37,199 nucleotides of DNA from NCBI GenBank assembly GCA_017656425.1, contig JACDNV010000020.1, forward strand, positions 1 to 37,199. Direction: 5' to 3'. The notes beneath the pieces were generated by a model that worked only from the letters and a program-made list of their open reading frames with translations, was not told the origin of the DNA and searched no databases. The DNA comes from Candidatus Neomarinimicrobiota bacterium. GTDB lineage: Bacteria > Fidelibacterota > UBA2242 > B5-G15. Both the position numbers and the translations under genes were made by a program. Numbering within the stretch: the stretch's first letter is position 1; each line of letters begins with the position of its first letter. Of the stretch, positions 17,432-27,145 are shown one piece after another.

Positions 17432-18308
17432 TTCTTGTCCAGCGGAATTTCTTTAAAAGTTTAAAGAAAGGAATATTTTTATCCCAGGAGAAGTAAACCA
17501 GTAGTGCCTTTCCTGTTATAAGTTCATATGGTACAAATCCCCAGTATCTACTATCGTAACTATTGTCTCTGTTGTCACCAATCATAAAATAGTGATCCTG
17601 CTCCACTACATAGTAATCCTGATACTTGCCATCAATATACATTTTGCCGTTTCTTAATTCAAATTTATGATGAGCTAGTTCAACAACATTTCTGATAATA
17701 TCTGTGTTGTGTATACCAAACCAAAGCGTATCACCTTTAGCTGGAACGTATACTGGCCCATAGTTATCCTTGTTACCAGCTCCTTTGGGGAAAATACCTG
17801 GTTCATTCCACCCTTTTGGATAAATAAAATTAGATATAAACTTAGCATTCGGTGCATTTTTAAATCTTTTGCCATCAACATAAATGACTTTATCTCTTAT
17901 TTCAATTGTCTGTCCAGGTCCAGCCACACATCTTTTTACATAATTGTAGTAGGTATCCTTTGGAAACTTAAATATTACAACATCATTCTGTTTTGGTTTC
18001 CGAAATTTAGGTAGTCTTATCCATGGTATACCAAATCCAATTCGTGTCCAGGGAATACCAATCCATCTTGGAGTACAGGGACCATAGATGAACTTATTTC
18101 CAAGTAAAAAATCACCAACCAGGATTGTATTTTCCATAGAACCAGTTGGTACCTGATAAGCTTCAATTACAGTTGCTTTGAGACCAACAGCAATAAGAAT
18201 TATTATTATCCAGGATTTTATTTCCTGTTTTATCTTTTCTTTTCTGCTTAGTTTATCTTTTCTTTTTGCTTTCTTTGCTGTCTCTTCTTTTTTATCCTTT
18301 TTGCCCAT
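17412..18308 (-). CDS. lepB: Signal peptidase I
   Basis: I choose the ATG at 18308, three bases after GGTGGAG; a TTG at 18326 would lengthen the protein by six residues but removes this site. The 298-residue product has a lysine-rich cytoplasmic N-terminus, one membrane helix (about 32-47), the catalytic serine in PTGSMENT (Ser57) and the general-base lysine in YVKRCVAGPG (Lys125), and the box E sequence GDNRDNSYDSRYWG. It removes signal peptides from exported proteins at the outer face of the inner membrane, so it serves the many secreted proteins of this window. An insertion after the serine box (PRWIGIPWTRIGFGIPWIRL) is longer than in short Gram-positive enzymes. Confidence 0.95.
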   Translation of the reverse strand: MGKKDKKEETAKKAKRKDKLSRKEKIKQEIKSWIIIILIAVGLKATVIEAYQVPTGSMENTILVGDFLLGNKFIYGPCTPRWIGIPWTRIGFGIPWIRLPKFRKPKQNDVVIFKFPKDTYYNYVKRCVAGPGQTIEIRDKVIYVDGKRFKNAPNAKFISNFIYPKGWNEPGIFPKGAGNKDNYGPVYVPAKGDTLWFGIHNTDIIRNVVELAHHKFELRNGKMYIDGKYQDYYVVEQDHYFMIGDNRDNSYDSRYWGFVPYELITGKALLVYFSWDKNIPFFKLLKKFRWTRIGKIIS

Positions 18309-18494
18309 TTTCTCCACCTTTATCAAATGGCAAAATTTATCCTTATTATATTTTTTTTGCTATCAAAAGTTTTAAACTTGGGGTAAAAATTCCTAATATA
18401 TTATATCAAACCAAATATTAATTAAACAAATACATAATCATTTATAATCTGTTTATTAGCTGTTAATTCGAATTATTTTAATGAAGTAGCAATA

Positions 18495-19979
18495 TTACCA
18501 GCATTTTTCAAAAATTTTACGAAAATGGAAACCATATATTGCAAATGTTACTGCTAATACAATATGACGTGGACGTTTAAAAATAGTCCAGAAAAGTAGC
18601 TTCCAGTAATGAATTCTTTCTTTTCCTATTAATCCTAATCGCACAATAGACTTTATAAAAGCTTCTAAATGCCGAATATCAAAGTGGAATAATCTATTAT
18701 TCTTAGGCTCATAATCTTTCAAAAATTCTATAACACGCCTATAATAAAATTTTGGGATATAGATAGATTTAAGTAGTCTTCTATAACCAGCAATAAGTGT
18801 ATCGAATTGTAATTTAGGGATGAAATTTATAGAAAAGTCAGTGTTATCACCAGTGGGATTGTTCAACAATCTGTTTTCTCCTTTAAGTTTTCGATAAAGT
18901 TTAGTACCACGGGGAGCATTTAACAACCCAACCATTGCAACCACAATTTTACTGTTTCGAATAAACTCAATCTGTTTTTCAAAAATTGAAGGCGGATCAC
19001 TATCAAAACCAACAATAAATCCACCTTCCACCTGTAAACCCTGATTCTGTATTTTTTTTACGCAAGAAACCAGATCACGATTTTTATTTTGATATTTGGT
19101 ACATTCATCCAGACTTGCTTCATTGGGTGATTCAATACCAACAAAAACAGTGGTAAATCCAGCAAGAACCATCTCCTGTATAAGTTTTTCATCATCAGAA
19201 AGATTTATTGAAGCCTGAGTTGTGAATGTAAATGGGTATTTCCTATATTTCATCCAATCAGCAATAGCAGGTAAAATCTCATTCTTTAGTTTTCTTTTGT
19301 TTCCTATGAAATTGTCATCAACAAAAAATACTCCCCCTCTCCATCCATTTATATACAAACTATCTAATTCCAGCAATATTTGATCAGTATTTTTAGTGCG
19401 AGGAATATGTCCATAAAGAAAGGTGATATCACAAAAGTCACAATTAAAAGGACACCCTCTGGAATATTGAATATTCATCGAGGCATATTTTTTCATATTG
19501 ATGAGCTCCCAGCTAGGTATAGGTGTTTTCTCCATATCTGCCCATTGTTGAAAAGCAGTATAAATATGTTTAGGTTTTCCTTTTTTTAAATCTCCAAGAA
19601 ATAAAGGTAATGTAATCTCTGCCTCATTAAGTACAAGATGGTCGATATGATCAAATTTATCATAATTACTCGTAAAAAGTGGTCCCCCGGCAACAATTTT
19701 AGTATTTAATTCTTTACACTTTTTAACAACTTCTTTTACAGACTCTTTTTGAATTTCCATAGCACTTATAAAAGCATAATCAGCCCAAATAAGGTCTTTA
19801 TCTTTCAGGGCACTTGTATTCATATCCACTAATTTTTTATTCCAGTCTTCAGGAAGCAGAGAGGCAACAGTCAGTAACCCGAGTGGCGGATATGCAGACT
19901 TTTTAGAAATGAATTTTAATGCATATTTAAAACTCCAAAAGGTTTCTGGTAATTTGGGATAAATTAAAATTACATTCAT
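18495..19979 (-). CDS. B12-binding-type radical SAM protein (DUF4070-like C-terminus)
   Basis: A 494-residue protein with a cobalamin-binding-like N-terminal domain (NVILIYPKLPETFW, then YPPLGLLTVASLLPE) and a radical SAM core with the cluster motif CPFNCDFC in YSRGCPFNCDFCDIT. FVDDNFIGNKRKLKNEIL and VFVGIESPNEASL are typical core segments. The C-terminal 150 residues fit the DUF4070-type extension found in many such proteins. B12-dependent radical SAM enzymes often carry out methylations or rearrangements, but the substrate cannot be read here. The ATG has AAGGAG eight bases upstream. It stands alone: 168 bases before lepB and 96 after the GH3 gene. Confidence 0.85.
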   Translation of the reverse strand: MNVILIYPKLPETFWSFKYALKFISKKSAYPPLGLLTVASLLPEDWNKKLVDMNTSALKDKDLIWADYAFISAMEIQKESVKEVVKKCKELNTKIVAGGPLFTSNYDKFDHIDHLVLNEAEITLPLFLGDLKKGKPKHIYTAFQQWADMEKTPIPSWELINMKKYASMNIQYSRGCPFNCDFCDITFLYGHIPRTKNTDQILLELDSLYINGWRGGVFFVDDNFIGNKRKLKNEILPAIADWMKYRKYPFTFTTQASINLSDDEKLIQEMVLAGFTTVFVGIESPNEASLDECTKYQNKNRDLVSCVKKIQNQGLQVEGGFIVGFDSDPPSIFEKQIEFIRNSKIVVAMVGLLNAPRGTKLYRKLKGENRLLNNPTGDNTDFSINFIPKLQFDTLIAGYRRLLKSIYIPKFYYRRVIEFLKDYEPKNNRLFHFDIRHLEAFIKSIVRLGLIGKERIHYWKLLFWTIFKRPRHIVLAVTFAIYGFHFRKIFEKCW

Positions 19980-20075
19980 TATGAGACTCCTTCACTTCAC
20001 AATATAGAGATTTTTTATTTTTAATCCTAAAATAAATATTTCTCAATATAAAAAATTTTTTAATACACTTGCTTT

Positions 20076-22853
20076 TTACTCTAAGAATATATCTCCCTTT
20101 AACCTTATATCCTCTGAAGAACTACCAATCATTATTTCCCATTTCCCTTTAAAAATTTCTAATCTATTTGTTCTTGTATTATAAAAAGACAATTCATCTG
20201 CGGGAATAGAAAATTCTATTATCTCGCTTTTACCAGGCAATAATGTAATACGTTTAAATCTTTTAAGCTGTTTTTTAGGAACCTTGAATGATGCATCAAC
20301 TGCCCTGACATAAACCTGAACAACCTCATCTCCTTTTAATTTACCAGTATTCTTAACTTTAAAACTAATTTTAATTTCTTCATCACTTTTTATTTTACTT
20401 GAATTAAACTTAAGCCCTTTATACTCAAAAGTCGTATAAGAGAGTCCATGACCAAAGGGAAATAAAACAGGTTTATCAAAATACATGTAAGTTCGTGGAT
20501 TATTTATTATATCGTAATCCGACATCGGAGGTAATTGATCAGTTGATGCGTAGAAAGTTTGAGGCAACTTACCACTAGGGTTATAATCTCCAAAAAGTAC
20601 ATCAGCTAAGGCTTTTCCACCCATTTCTCCGCCATACCAGGCTCCAACAATAGCTCTTGCCTTTTTCTCTGTTCCCGAAAGAGCAAGAGGACCTCCATTT
20701 ACCAGTACTACAATTACATTTGGATTTACTTTGCTGACTTCAGTTATTAATCTTCTTTGAACTTTAGGAAGTTCAATTTCCTTTCTATCCAGTTCTTCTC
20801 TAGAAATCCCCTGATTAATACCCAGTACCAGTATTACTACATCATTTCTCGATGCTACTTTTTTTGCCTTCTTGAAATCTTTCGTTCCTAAGTCCCATGC
20901 CAATCTTGCGGTAGCACCCATTCTATTTTCAAAGTATTCCATTTTTATTTCATATTCTCTTCCAGGTAATAACTTAACATCCACACCAATAGGTCTTTCT
21001 CCGTGTTCAGTCCAATCATCAATTAATAGTTTTCCATCCAAATATAGACGGGAACCGTCATCACAACTCGTTCCAATACGATGAATTGTATCTGGTGGAA
21101 TAATTTTTCCAGTCCATCTGATAGAAAATCTATCCTTTGGTAAACCCTTTATGGGCGACTCCCCACCAGAGTTGAAATTAACCACCGGATCTATTCTGGT
21201 TATTACAGGTTCTCCAGACAGATTCATATTATCAAAATATTCTCCTTTCAATCCTCTTTGATTCGTTCCTTCAACTACCGAAAAATATTGTGGCTCTATC
21301 GGGTTAAGTAATCCACCACCTATACCACATCCCATATCATATTCCACTTTTATATCATACAACTCTGCTTTTTCCGTTATACCGTCTAATGGACTTACGA
21401 GTATGTTCGGAAAACCGCTATAACCACCCAACTGTGCTTCAGCAGCATTGGGTCCAATAACAGCTATGGATTTAATCTTATTTTTGTCCAGTGGTAATAT
21501 ACCGTCATTTTTTAACAGCACAATGGACTTCCTTGCGGCTTCAAGTGCTAAATCTCTATGTTCCTGACAATCCAGCTCTTCTACAGGAATAGATGAATAT
21601 GGAACATATTCTGGAGGATCAAACTCACCAAGTCTAAATCTTGCTGATAAAACTCTTGCGACTGCCGTGTCAATATCTTTCTCTTCCAGTAAGCCTAATT
21701 CAAGAGCTTTGAAAAGATGTTCTCTATACATATTACCGCAGTTTAAGTCACAACCGGCTCTTATACTCCTTGCTACAGCTTCAGCTGGGTTTTCAAAAAG
21801 TTTATGTCCATATACCATGTCAGCGATTGCACCACAATCAGATACTACATATCCAATAAATCCCCATGTTTTACGTAATAGGTCCGTCATTAAGAAAAAA
21901 CTTGCATTACAAGGCGTGTGATTTAATTCATTGTATGCTCCCATTATTGAGTATGCCTTTCCTTCAACTATAGCCGCTTTAAAAGCTGGTAAATAGTATT
22001 CAAATAGATTACGCATATCTACATCGGAAGAACCTGTATGTCTTCTAAATTCTTCGTTATTAGCTATAAAGTGTTTGGGTGTTGCTACCGTTTTTAGATA
22101 ATAGGGATGATCTCCTTGCATACCCTTCACAAAGGCCACAGCCATCCTTGATAAAAGGTAGGGATCTTCGCTGTAGGACTCTTCATTTCGTCCCCACCTT
22201 GGATCTCGTGCAATATTTATGGTTGGACTCCAATATGTTAAACCTTTTCCTATCTTTTTATACAAAACACGAGCTTCATCAGAAATAGCTGAGGCTACTC
22301 TATAAACAAGGTCAGGGTCCCAGGTAGCACCAAGAGCAATAGACTGAGGAAACGAAGTAGCACCCTCAGCCATCACCCCATGTAATGCCTCATTCCAGTA
22401 ATTATATTCGGGTATACCAAGCCTTGGAATAGCATCTGCTCTTTGCGATAGCTGGCTTATTTTTTCCTCAATAGTCATCAATTTTATTAAATCATTTAAT
22501 CTTTCCTTATAAGAATTGGGTTTGAATACGTTTACCACTACACTGCTGGATACTTTTGGCTTTCCTTTAGTGGACAGAGTTAACAAATAGTATCCAGGTC
22601 TTGGAAAAATTGCTTTGGTTGTAGGACTTAATGGGTTTTTAAATTTTACATCGGGATTATTTACACATTTCCACTCTACTTTTATATTTTCAGGATTTAC
22701 CTTACCTTCAAGTTTTACAGATTTAGTTTCTTTCCAGTTAATTATTTTATTGTCTCCAGCATCGACGACTATCATTTTGTCCTTAGAGAATAATAGATTA
22801 CACTGTAAAAAAACGAAAGTGACCATTGCAAAAATCAAGATGTTTTTTTTCAT
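20076..22853 (-). CDS. Secreted GH3 glycosidase with PA14 domain (beta-glucosidase/xylosidase type)
   Basis: A 925-residue exported enzyme. A signal sequence (about 1-23) is followed by a PKD/Ig-like segment (about 28-110), the GH3 TIM-barrel (about 115-400, with IPEYNYWNEALHGV and KHFIANNEE), the nucleophile in VSDCGAI (Asp339), the second alpha/beta domain interrupted by a PA14 module (about 530-675; GLKGEYFDNMNLSG, then GSRLYLDGKLLIDDW), and a C-terminal fibronectin-like domain (HGLSYTTFEYKGL onward). The GH3 family hydrolyses beta-linked gluco- or xylo-oligosaccharides. It is the last gene of the glycosidase group and begins 136 bases after the DUF1593 gene. The ATG has GGAGGG five bases upstream. 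Linkage and sugar preference cannot be fixed from sequence. Confidence 0.93.
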   Translation of the reverse strand: MKKNILIFAMVTFVFLQCNLLFSKDKMIVVDAGDNKIINWKETKSVKLEGKVNPENIKVEWKCVNNPDVKFKNPLSPTTKAIFPRPGYYLLTLSTKGKPKVSSSVVVNVFKPNSYKERLNDLIKLMTIEEKISQLSQRADAIPRLGIPEYNYWNEALHGVMAEGATSFPQSIALGATWDPDLVYRVASAISDEARVLYKKIGKGLTYWSPTINIARDPRWGRNEESYSEDPYLLSRMAVAFVKGMQGDHPYYLKTVATPKHFIANNEEFRRHTGSSDVDMRNLFEYYLPAFKAAIVEGKAYSIMGAYNELNHTPCNASFFLMTDLLRKTWGFIGYVVSDCGAIADMVYGHKLFENPAEAVARSIRAGCDLNCGNMYREHLFKALELGLLEEKDIDTAVARVLSARFRLGEFDPPEYVPYSSIPVEELDCQEHRDLALEAARKSIVLLKNDGILPLDKNKIKSIAVIGPNAAEAQLGGYSGFPNILVSPLDGITEKAELYDIKVEYDMGCGIGGGLLNPIEPQYFSVVEGTNQRGLKGEYFDNMNLSGEPVITRIDPVVNFNSGGESPIKGLPKDRFSIRWTGKIIPPDTIHRIGTSCDDGSRLYLDGKLLIDDWTEHGERPIGVDVKLLPGREYEIKMEYFENRMGATARLAWDLGTKDFKKAKKVASRNDVVILVLGINQGISREELDRKEIELPKVQRRLITEVSKVNPNVIVVLVNGGPLALSGTEKKARAIVGAWYGGEMGGKALADVLFGDYNPSGKLPQTFYASTDQLPPMSDYDIINNPRTYMYFDKPVLFPFGHGLSYTTFEYKGLKFNSSKIKSDEEIKISFKVKNTGKLKGDEVVQVYVRAVDASFKVPKKQLKRFKRITLLPGKSEIIEFSIPADELSFYNTRTNRLEIFKGKWEIMIGSSSEDIRLKGDIFLE

Positions 22854-22989
22854 CTTTCCCTCCAGTTTAATAATTATAAGCTTTTATTTATATTGATTGA
22901 GCCATTGTAGTAGAAATTTCATAATCAAAAATAAACTTCTTTGTGAAAATTAACTTTATGACTTCTCATTATCAAATAAATTTTTCATG

Positions 22990-24456
22990 TTATGGTATTA
23001 TATTTACTATCACTCTTTTGTATCTGGTAAGCGGAGGATTTCCTTTGTCAGTAACGCGTAAAATGAAATGTGCAGTCTCTCCCTTTTCAACCTTCGGAGC
23101 AATGACCCAGACGTGGCAGACATTCTCGGCTGAATTAATTTCAATCGGTTTTTTATATGATCCTGCTTCAGGATAATGAAACCACAAAAAACTTAAGTTA
23201 TCTCCATCAGGATCATATGAACCACCGGCATCCAATGTAAAACCTTTTCCTGATTTTACAGTAAGTTCTTCGGGATGACTTAAAACAGGTACAGGTGGAT
23301 GATTAGCTTCTTTATAACTTTTTATACACCAATCCATACGTGCGGCAAAATCATTCTGAAAATCATCTCTCCACCGCCACAACGTTACTTTATTGTCTTT
23401 GAATGTGATAGTATCTCTTCGAACAGTTCTTCCATATTCGTTAAATATATATGGTGTATAAGTATCGATAGCATCTGTCCATATTTTTCTTGTCTCAGGT
23501 TCAATAGGAACGCCTGAATTTCCTTCCTTTATGTTTTTAAAATCTGGGATATACAATTCATAACGACCTCCCCAGCCTCCCCAATCAGGATGCTCAGGTT
23601 CGTTCAGTCCATTGGGTATTAATGAAAGCCAGGAAGGTGTATCTCCTTCCATTCCATAGGCCACATCGGGATACATCGCACCAAGAGGTCCATGACCTTG
23701 TTGAATATTTTGTGCTATCCATTTATTACTGATTGTTTCATTATTTATCCCCTCTACAAAAGTATTTATTGCACTCCATGTTGCGCTTCCATAATCATCG
23801 CCGGGACTGACTATGTAAAACAGCTCAGGAAAATTTTTTCTAATCCATATACCACTGTCATCTTGGTCGGATATAGTATAAACCCTCAACTTTGAGATTA
23901 ATCTCTTAGCCTCATTTTCAGTTTTTGTGTTTTTGATTTTATACAATGCTTGAGCAAGTGTATTAGCTCCTCCCCATACACAAACCCACAAAGGTCGTTC
24001 ATCGTTTTCTTCGAGAACCTTAATAATCCAATCAGAACCTTCTGAATCTTTCCCCTCACCAACTCCTTCCATTCCATATTTCGCTATACCTTGTTTAACT
24101 ATCTTCAATAAATCTTTAGCGCTTGGAAATCCTTTTTCGTGCTTATTGAGGTTGGGCTGTACCTCACCATATGCATGAACTACTTTCCTTATCAATTCAG
24201 GTCTAACTCTATTTTTCTGCCAGACAGATGTTGTGGCAATTAACCCTTCTATATCAATTACATTTGAATATAAAAGTAATCGAACCAATGATTGTGTATC
24301 ATCTGGATCAGCATCAATATCGGTAAGAATAATTGCTCTGTGTTTTTGAATTGACTGTGAAAATAGAGATTGAAACAATAAGTTTAAGAAAAATAGTATA
24401 AAAACAACTGTTTTAATACCCATTTTTAATTTAAAATTCAGTAACAACTCATTCAT
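22990..24456 (-). CDS. DUF1593-family secreted protein (nucleoside-hydrolase-like fold)
   Basis: A 488-residue exported protein. A hydrophobic signal segment (about 15-32) is followed by RAIILTDIDADPDDTQSLVR, a DxDxxxDD metal-binding pattern shared with inosine-uridine nucleoside hydrolases, and by WVCVWGGANTLAQAL. The C-terminal part (VLSHPEELTVKSGKGFTLDA, then GSYDPDGDNLSFLWFHYPEA) has an Ig-like calcium-binding look. DUF1593 proteins (Sde0182-like, linked to cellulose binding) occur in polysaccharide-degrading bacteria, but their activity is not established. The gene starts seven bases after the GH29 gene ends, so the two are likely co-transcribed. The context suggests hydrolysis of a glycosyl bond in a released oligosaccharide; this is inference. 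Confidence 0.85.
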   Translation of the reverse strand: MNELLLNFKLKMGIKTVVFILFFLNLLFQSLFSQSIQKHRAIILTDIDADPDDTQSLVRLLLYSNVIDIEGLIATTSVWQKNRVRPELIRKVVHAYGEVQPNLNKHEKGFPSAKDLLKIVKQGIAKYGMEGVGEGKDSEGSDWIIKVLEENDERPLWVCVWGGANTLAQALYKIKNTKTENEAKRLISKLRVYTISDQDDSGIWIRKNFPELFYIVSPGDDYGSATWSAINTFVEGINNETISNKWIAQNIQQGHGPLGAMYPDVAYGMEGDTPSWLSLIPNGLNEPEHPDWGGWGGRYELYIPDFKNIKEGNSGVPIEPETRKIWTDAIDTYTPYIFNEYGRTVRRDTITFKDNKVTLWRWRDDFQNDFAARMDWCIKSYKEANHPPVPVLSHPEELTVKSGKGFTLDAGGSYDPDGDNLSFLWFHYPEAGSYKKPIEINSAENVCHVWVIAPKVEKGETAHFILRVTDKGNPPLTRYKRVIVNIIP

Positions 24457-24463
24457 AGCTAAC

Positions 24464-26854
24464 CTATTTTATTTCTTCAAAAACCATTTTATCTATGTTA
24501 AAGTAATTACCATCAAAAACAAGTCTGAGTACATGTTTTCCGGCATTGAGTTTGATTTCCTTTTTTATCACCTCCCACTTCTGAAATCCTGATGTATTGG
24601 GAATTGAAAAAGTACCTGTGATATCTTTTCCATCGCATTCAAGATGCATTTTCCCGCTATCGAAGGAAGATGCTATATAGAATAGGACTCGATACTTAGC
24701 AGATTTTTTAACATTTACCGTGTACGATAAAAATTCACCTTTATTTATCCATCCAACATTGTAACCCCCTTCAGAACATTTTTCAATGTCAACACCTTCT
24801 TTAAATCTGTACTCTCCACCCTCGTTAACATCGTTTTTATCATAGTAGGCATCACAGGGACAACCCATATCAAAATCTTCTGCTTCAATTGTACCCGGGA
24901 TAGTATGTTTTTTGAATGCTTTTTGTTTCTTATCACAAACTTCCAATAACCTCCATCCAAAATAAGAACCATCTTTTGAATCAAGCAAACTCGCCTTCCT
25001 GCCCTCTTTAACGGGAGTATTAACAGAAAGCATGAGATTTGGAAATTTCTTATTGATAATTTTTAATAGACCGTAGTACGTGTACTCAATTTTCCAGAGC
25101 TGATTGTCATCATTGGTAAAGTTAGATACAATTAGCCTGGAGCCATCTTCATTACACTGAATTACTTTATTTTTTTCTTTACGATTTGAAATTTTATAAA
25201 CGCCCTTTCCAACATATTCTAATTTCCACTGGTTGGCGATATTTTTCCTTTGTGTTGTAAGTTTTAATTCTGAACCAAGCACTAAATTTCCTGCGTTGTT
25301 CTGAGGGACAAGATAATAATGAGGTGTACAATCAAGCTCTGCATATTTATTCAGTGGGGGAATTTTACTATCAAAATTAAACTTTATAACATAAGCCATT
25401 TCATCAAACCACTTATCAGGTAATTTTATAATGAGCCCATCCGGTTTTTGTTTATATTTTAGAGGAATGTATTCTTTTGCTTCTCCATTTATCATTACGA
25501 CCGATTTCAAATTCTTAAGGTTAATTCTATCTGAGCCCAAAAGAGATAGTTTTATTTTCTTCTGGCCTTCTTTCCAACCCATAAGAATTGCATAGAGGGT
25601 TGTATTATCCTTTGAACGAGTATAACGAATATCTTTCTCAGTGCCCTGAGGAGGAGCTATGAAAACACCATGATCAGCTCCCATTTTTGTGGGACCTTCG
25701 CCGAACCAGTCCCACATACGCGTATTATAAATAGCTTCTCCATATTTTTTAAGCCAGTCTCCGATTTTATAGAGTATCTCTTTTTGCTCATGAGGAATTG
25801 TACCGTCGGCTTTCGGTGAGATATTCAAAATCAAATTACCATTCTTACTAACTTTATCAATTAATGAATGTAATAACTGTTTTGCCGAATAATATGTTAG
25901 ACCATCGGTATAACACCAACTAGATGGACTTATGGCATCATCGGAAAGCCAGTAAAATTCAGTAGGATACGTTGGACCACCACGCTCATAGTCAAGAACT
26001 GCACATTCTATATTTAATCCATCCTTGAAAGTTGCAACAACCTCTTTGTCCCATTCTATCGCACGATTGTAAAAGTATGACAGGAATTCAAGTAATACAG
26101 GTTGTGAGATTTTATTCAGATTAAAATCCTGATATAGTATATCAGGTCTATACAAATCTATTAATTCCTTAAGCTTAGCCAACCATAGAGCTTCATTTTT
26201 TTCTTTTCCCTGTTGGCCATAGAGTATCTGGAGTTTGGGATCATCCATTTTGGGAACATACTCATAATATCCAGTTATATTGTATGCATGATGCATAGAG
26301 AGAAATAGTTTTATGTTTCTTTTTCGGATAGCTTTAGATAGCAACCCAACCAGATCAATTTTTGGTCCCATATCTTTTGCATTCCAGGGATTAACTTTAC
26401 TTGCCCACATTGAAAAACCGTCGTGGTGTTCGGCAACCATTCCAGCAAATTTAGCACCTGCATCGGCAAATAGTTGAGCCCATTCATCTGGGTCAAAGTT
26501 TCCACCTTTTGATTTTAGCTTGGGAGCAAATTGGACAAAGTTGCCCTGTTTATCTTTTGCTCCAATAATAAAGTAATGATATGGCCATTTGCTTATATCA
26601 CCATACTTTTCTATATGATGTTTATTTTCAGCAGATCCTTCTATGTACATGTTTCGGGGATACCATTCATTGGCAAATGCTGGCACCGAGTAAACCCCCC
26701 AGTGTAAATAAATACCGAACTTTGCATCTTTAAACCATTCTGGAACGGGGTTCACTTTCTCCAACGATTCAAATGATGGTGAAAAAGGTTGCCCTTGAAT
26801 TGGTACACAGAGCTGAATAAGTAAAATTGTAATAACCAACAATTTAGTTTTCAT
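24464..26854 (-). CDS. GH29 alpha-L-fucosidase with ricin-like and CBM6-like modules
   Basis: A 796-residue secreted enzyme with signal peptide (about 1-21). The GH29 signature is clear: WFKDAKFGIYLHWGVYSV (40-57), EWYPRNMY, EHHDGFSMW (142-150), and RPDILYQDF with the likely nucleophile Asp243. After the barrel and its C-terminal beta domain comes a ricin-type beta-trefoil segment (about 525-640; WKLEYVGKGVYKISNRKEKN) and a CBM6-like carbohydrate-binding module to the end (GTIEAEDFDMGCPCDAYYD onward). GH29 removes alpha-linked L-fucose from glycans; two binding modules suggest a polymeric target such as a fucosylated glycan. It opens the three-gene group with the DUF1593 and GH3 proteins. The general acid could not be identified. 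Confidence 0.92.
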   Translation of the reverse strand: MKTKLLVITILLIQLCVPIQGQPFSPSFESLEKVNPVPEWFKDAKFGIYLHWGVYSVPAFANEWYPRNMYIEGSAENKHHIEKYGDISKWPYHYFIIGAKDKQGNFVQFAPKLKSKGGNFDPDEWAQLFADAGAKFAGMVAEHHDGFSMWASKVNPWNAKDMGPKIDLVGLLSKAIRKRNIKLFLSMHHAYNITGYYEYVPKMDDPKLQILYGQQGKEKNEALWLAKLKELIDLYRPDILYQDFNLNKISQPVLLEFLSYFYNRAIEWDKEVVATFKDGLNIECAVLDYERGGPTYPTEFYWLSDDAISPSSWCYTDGLTYYSAKQLLHSLIDKVSKNGNLILNISPKADGTIPHEQKEILYKIGDWLKKYGEAIYNTRMWDWFGEGPTKMGADHGVFIAPPQGTEKDIRYTRSKDNTTLYAILMGWKEGQKKIKLSLLGSDRINLKNLKSVVMINGEAKEYIPLKYKQKPDGLIIKLPDKWFDEMAYVIKFNFDSKIPPLNKYAELDCTPHYYLVPQNNAGNLVLGSELKLTTQRKNIANQWKLEYVGKGVYKISNRKEKNKVIQCNEDGSRLIVSNFTNDDNQLWKIEYTYYGLLKIINKKFPNLMLSVNTPVKEGRKASLLDSKDGSYFGWRLLEVCDKKQKAFKKHTIPGTIEAEDFDMGCPCDAYYDKNDVNEGGEYRFKEGVDIEKCSEGGYNVGWINKGEFLSYTVNVKKSAKYRVLFYIASSFDSGKMHLECDGKDITGTFSIPNTSGFQKWEVIKKEIKLNAGKHVLRLVFDGNYFNIDKMVFEEIK

Positions 26855-27145
26855 TGTTTAAATACCCCTCTCTTCAAATTGTACCCTTCTAAATCCTTTT
26901 AATATAAACAATTTTAAATTTAAAGCGAGTAATTTTTATAATTTTTATATTTTATATTTTTTCTCGATATTATTTTTCCCTATTTTTAATTATTATGAAT
27001 CTGTACAATCTTATTTTTAAAATTTAGCACTGACGATTAAAGAATATGTGAGGTATTATTGGAATATAACCTGCATTATCGGTAAGATTTTAGAGTTTTA
27101 GCATTCTTTATTTATTTTTATTTTTTTAATTTATCCTCAAACCTT
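26855..27145. other. AT-rich intergenic region upstream of the GH29 operon
   Basis: About 290 bases with no open frame of note. It follows the restriction enzyme stop and must hold the promoter of the glycosidase group; no operator or clear terminator hairpin could be picked out. GAGAGGGG upstream of the GH29 ATG is its ribosome binding site. Confidence 0.5.

Noticed and set aside
18464-18475. Palindrome TTAATTCGAATTA-like, as an operator
   Set aside because: A short AT-rich palindrome of this kind is expected by chance in such sequence and has no second copy nearby.
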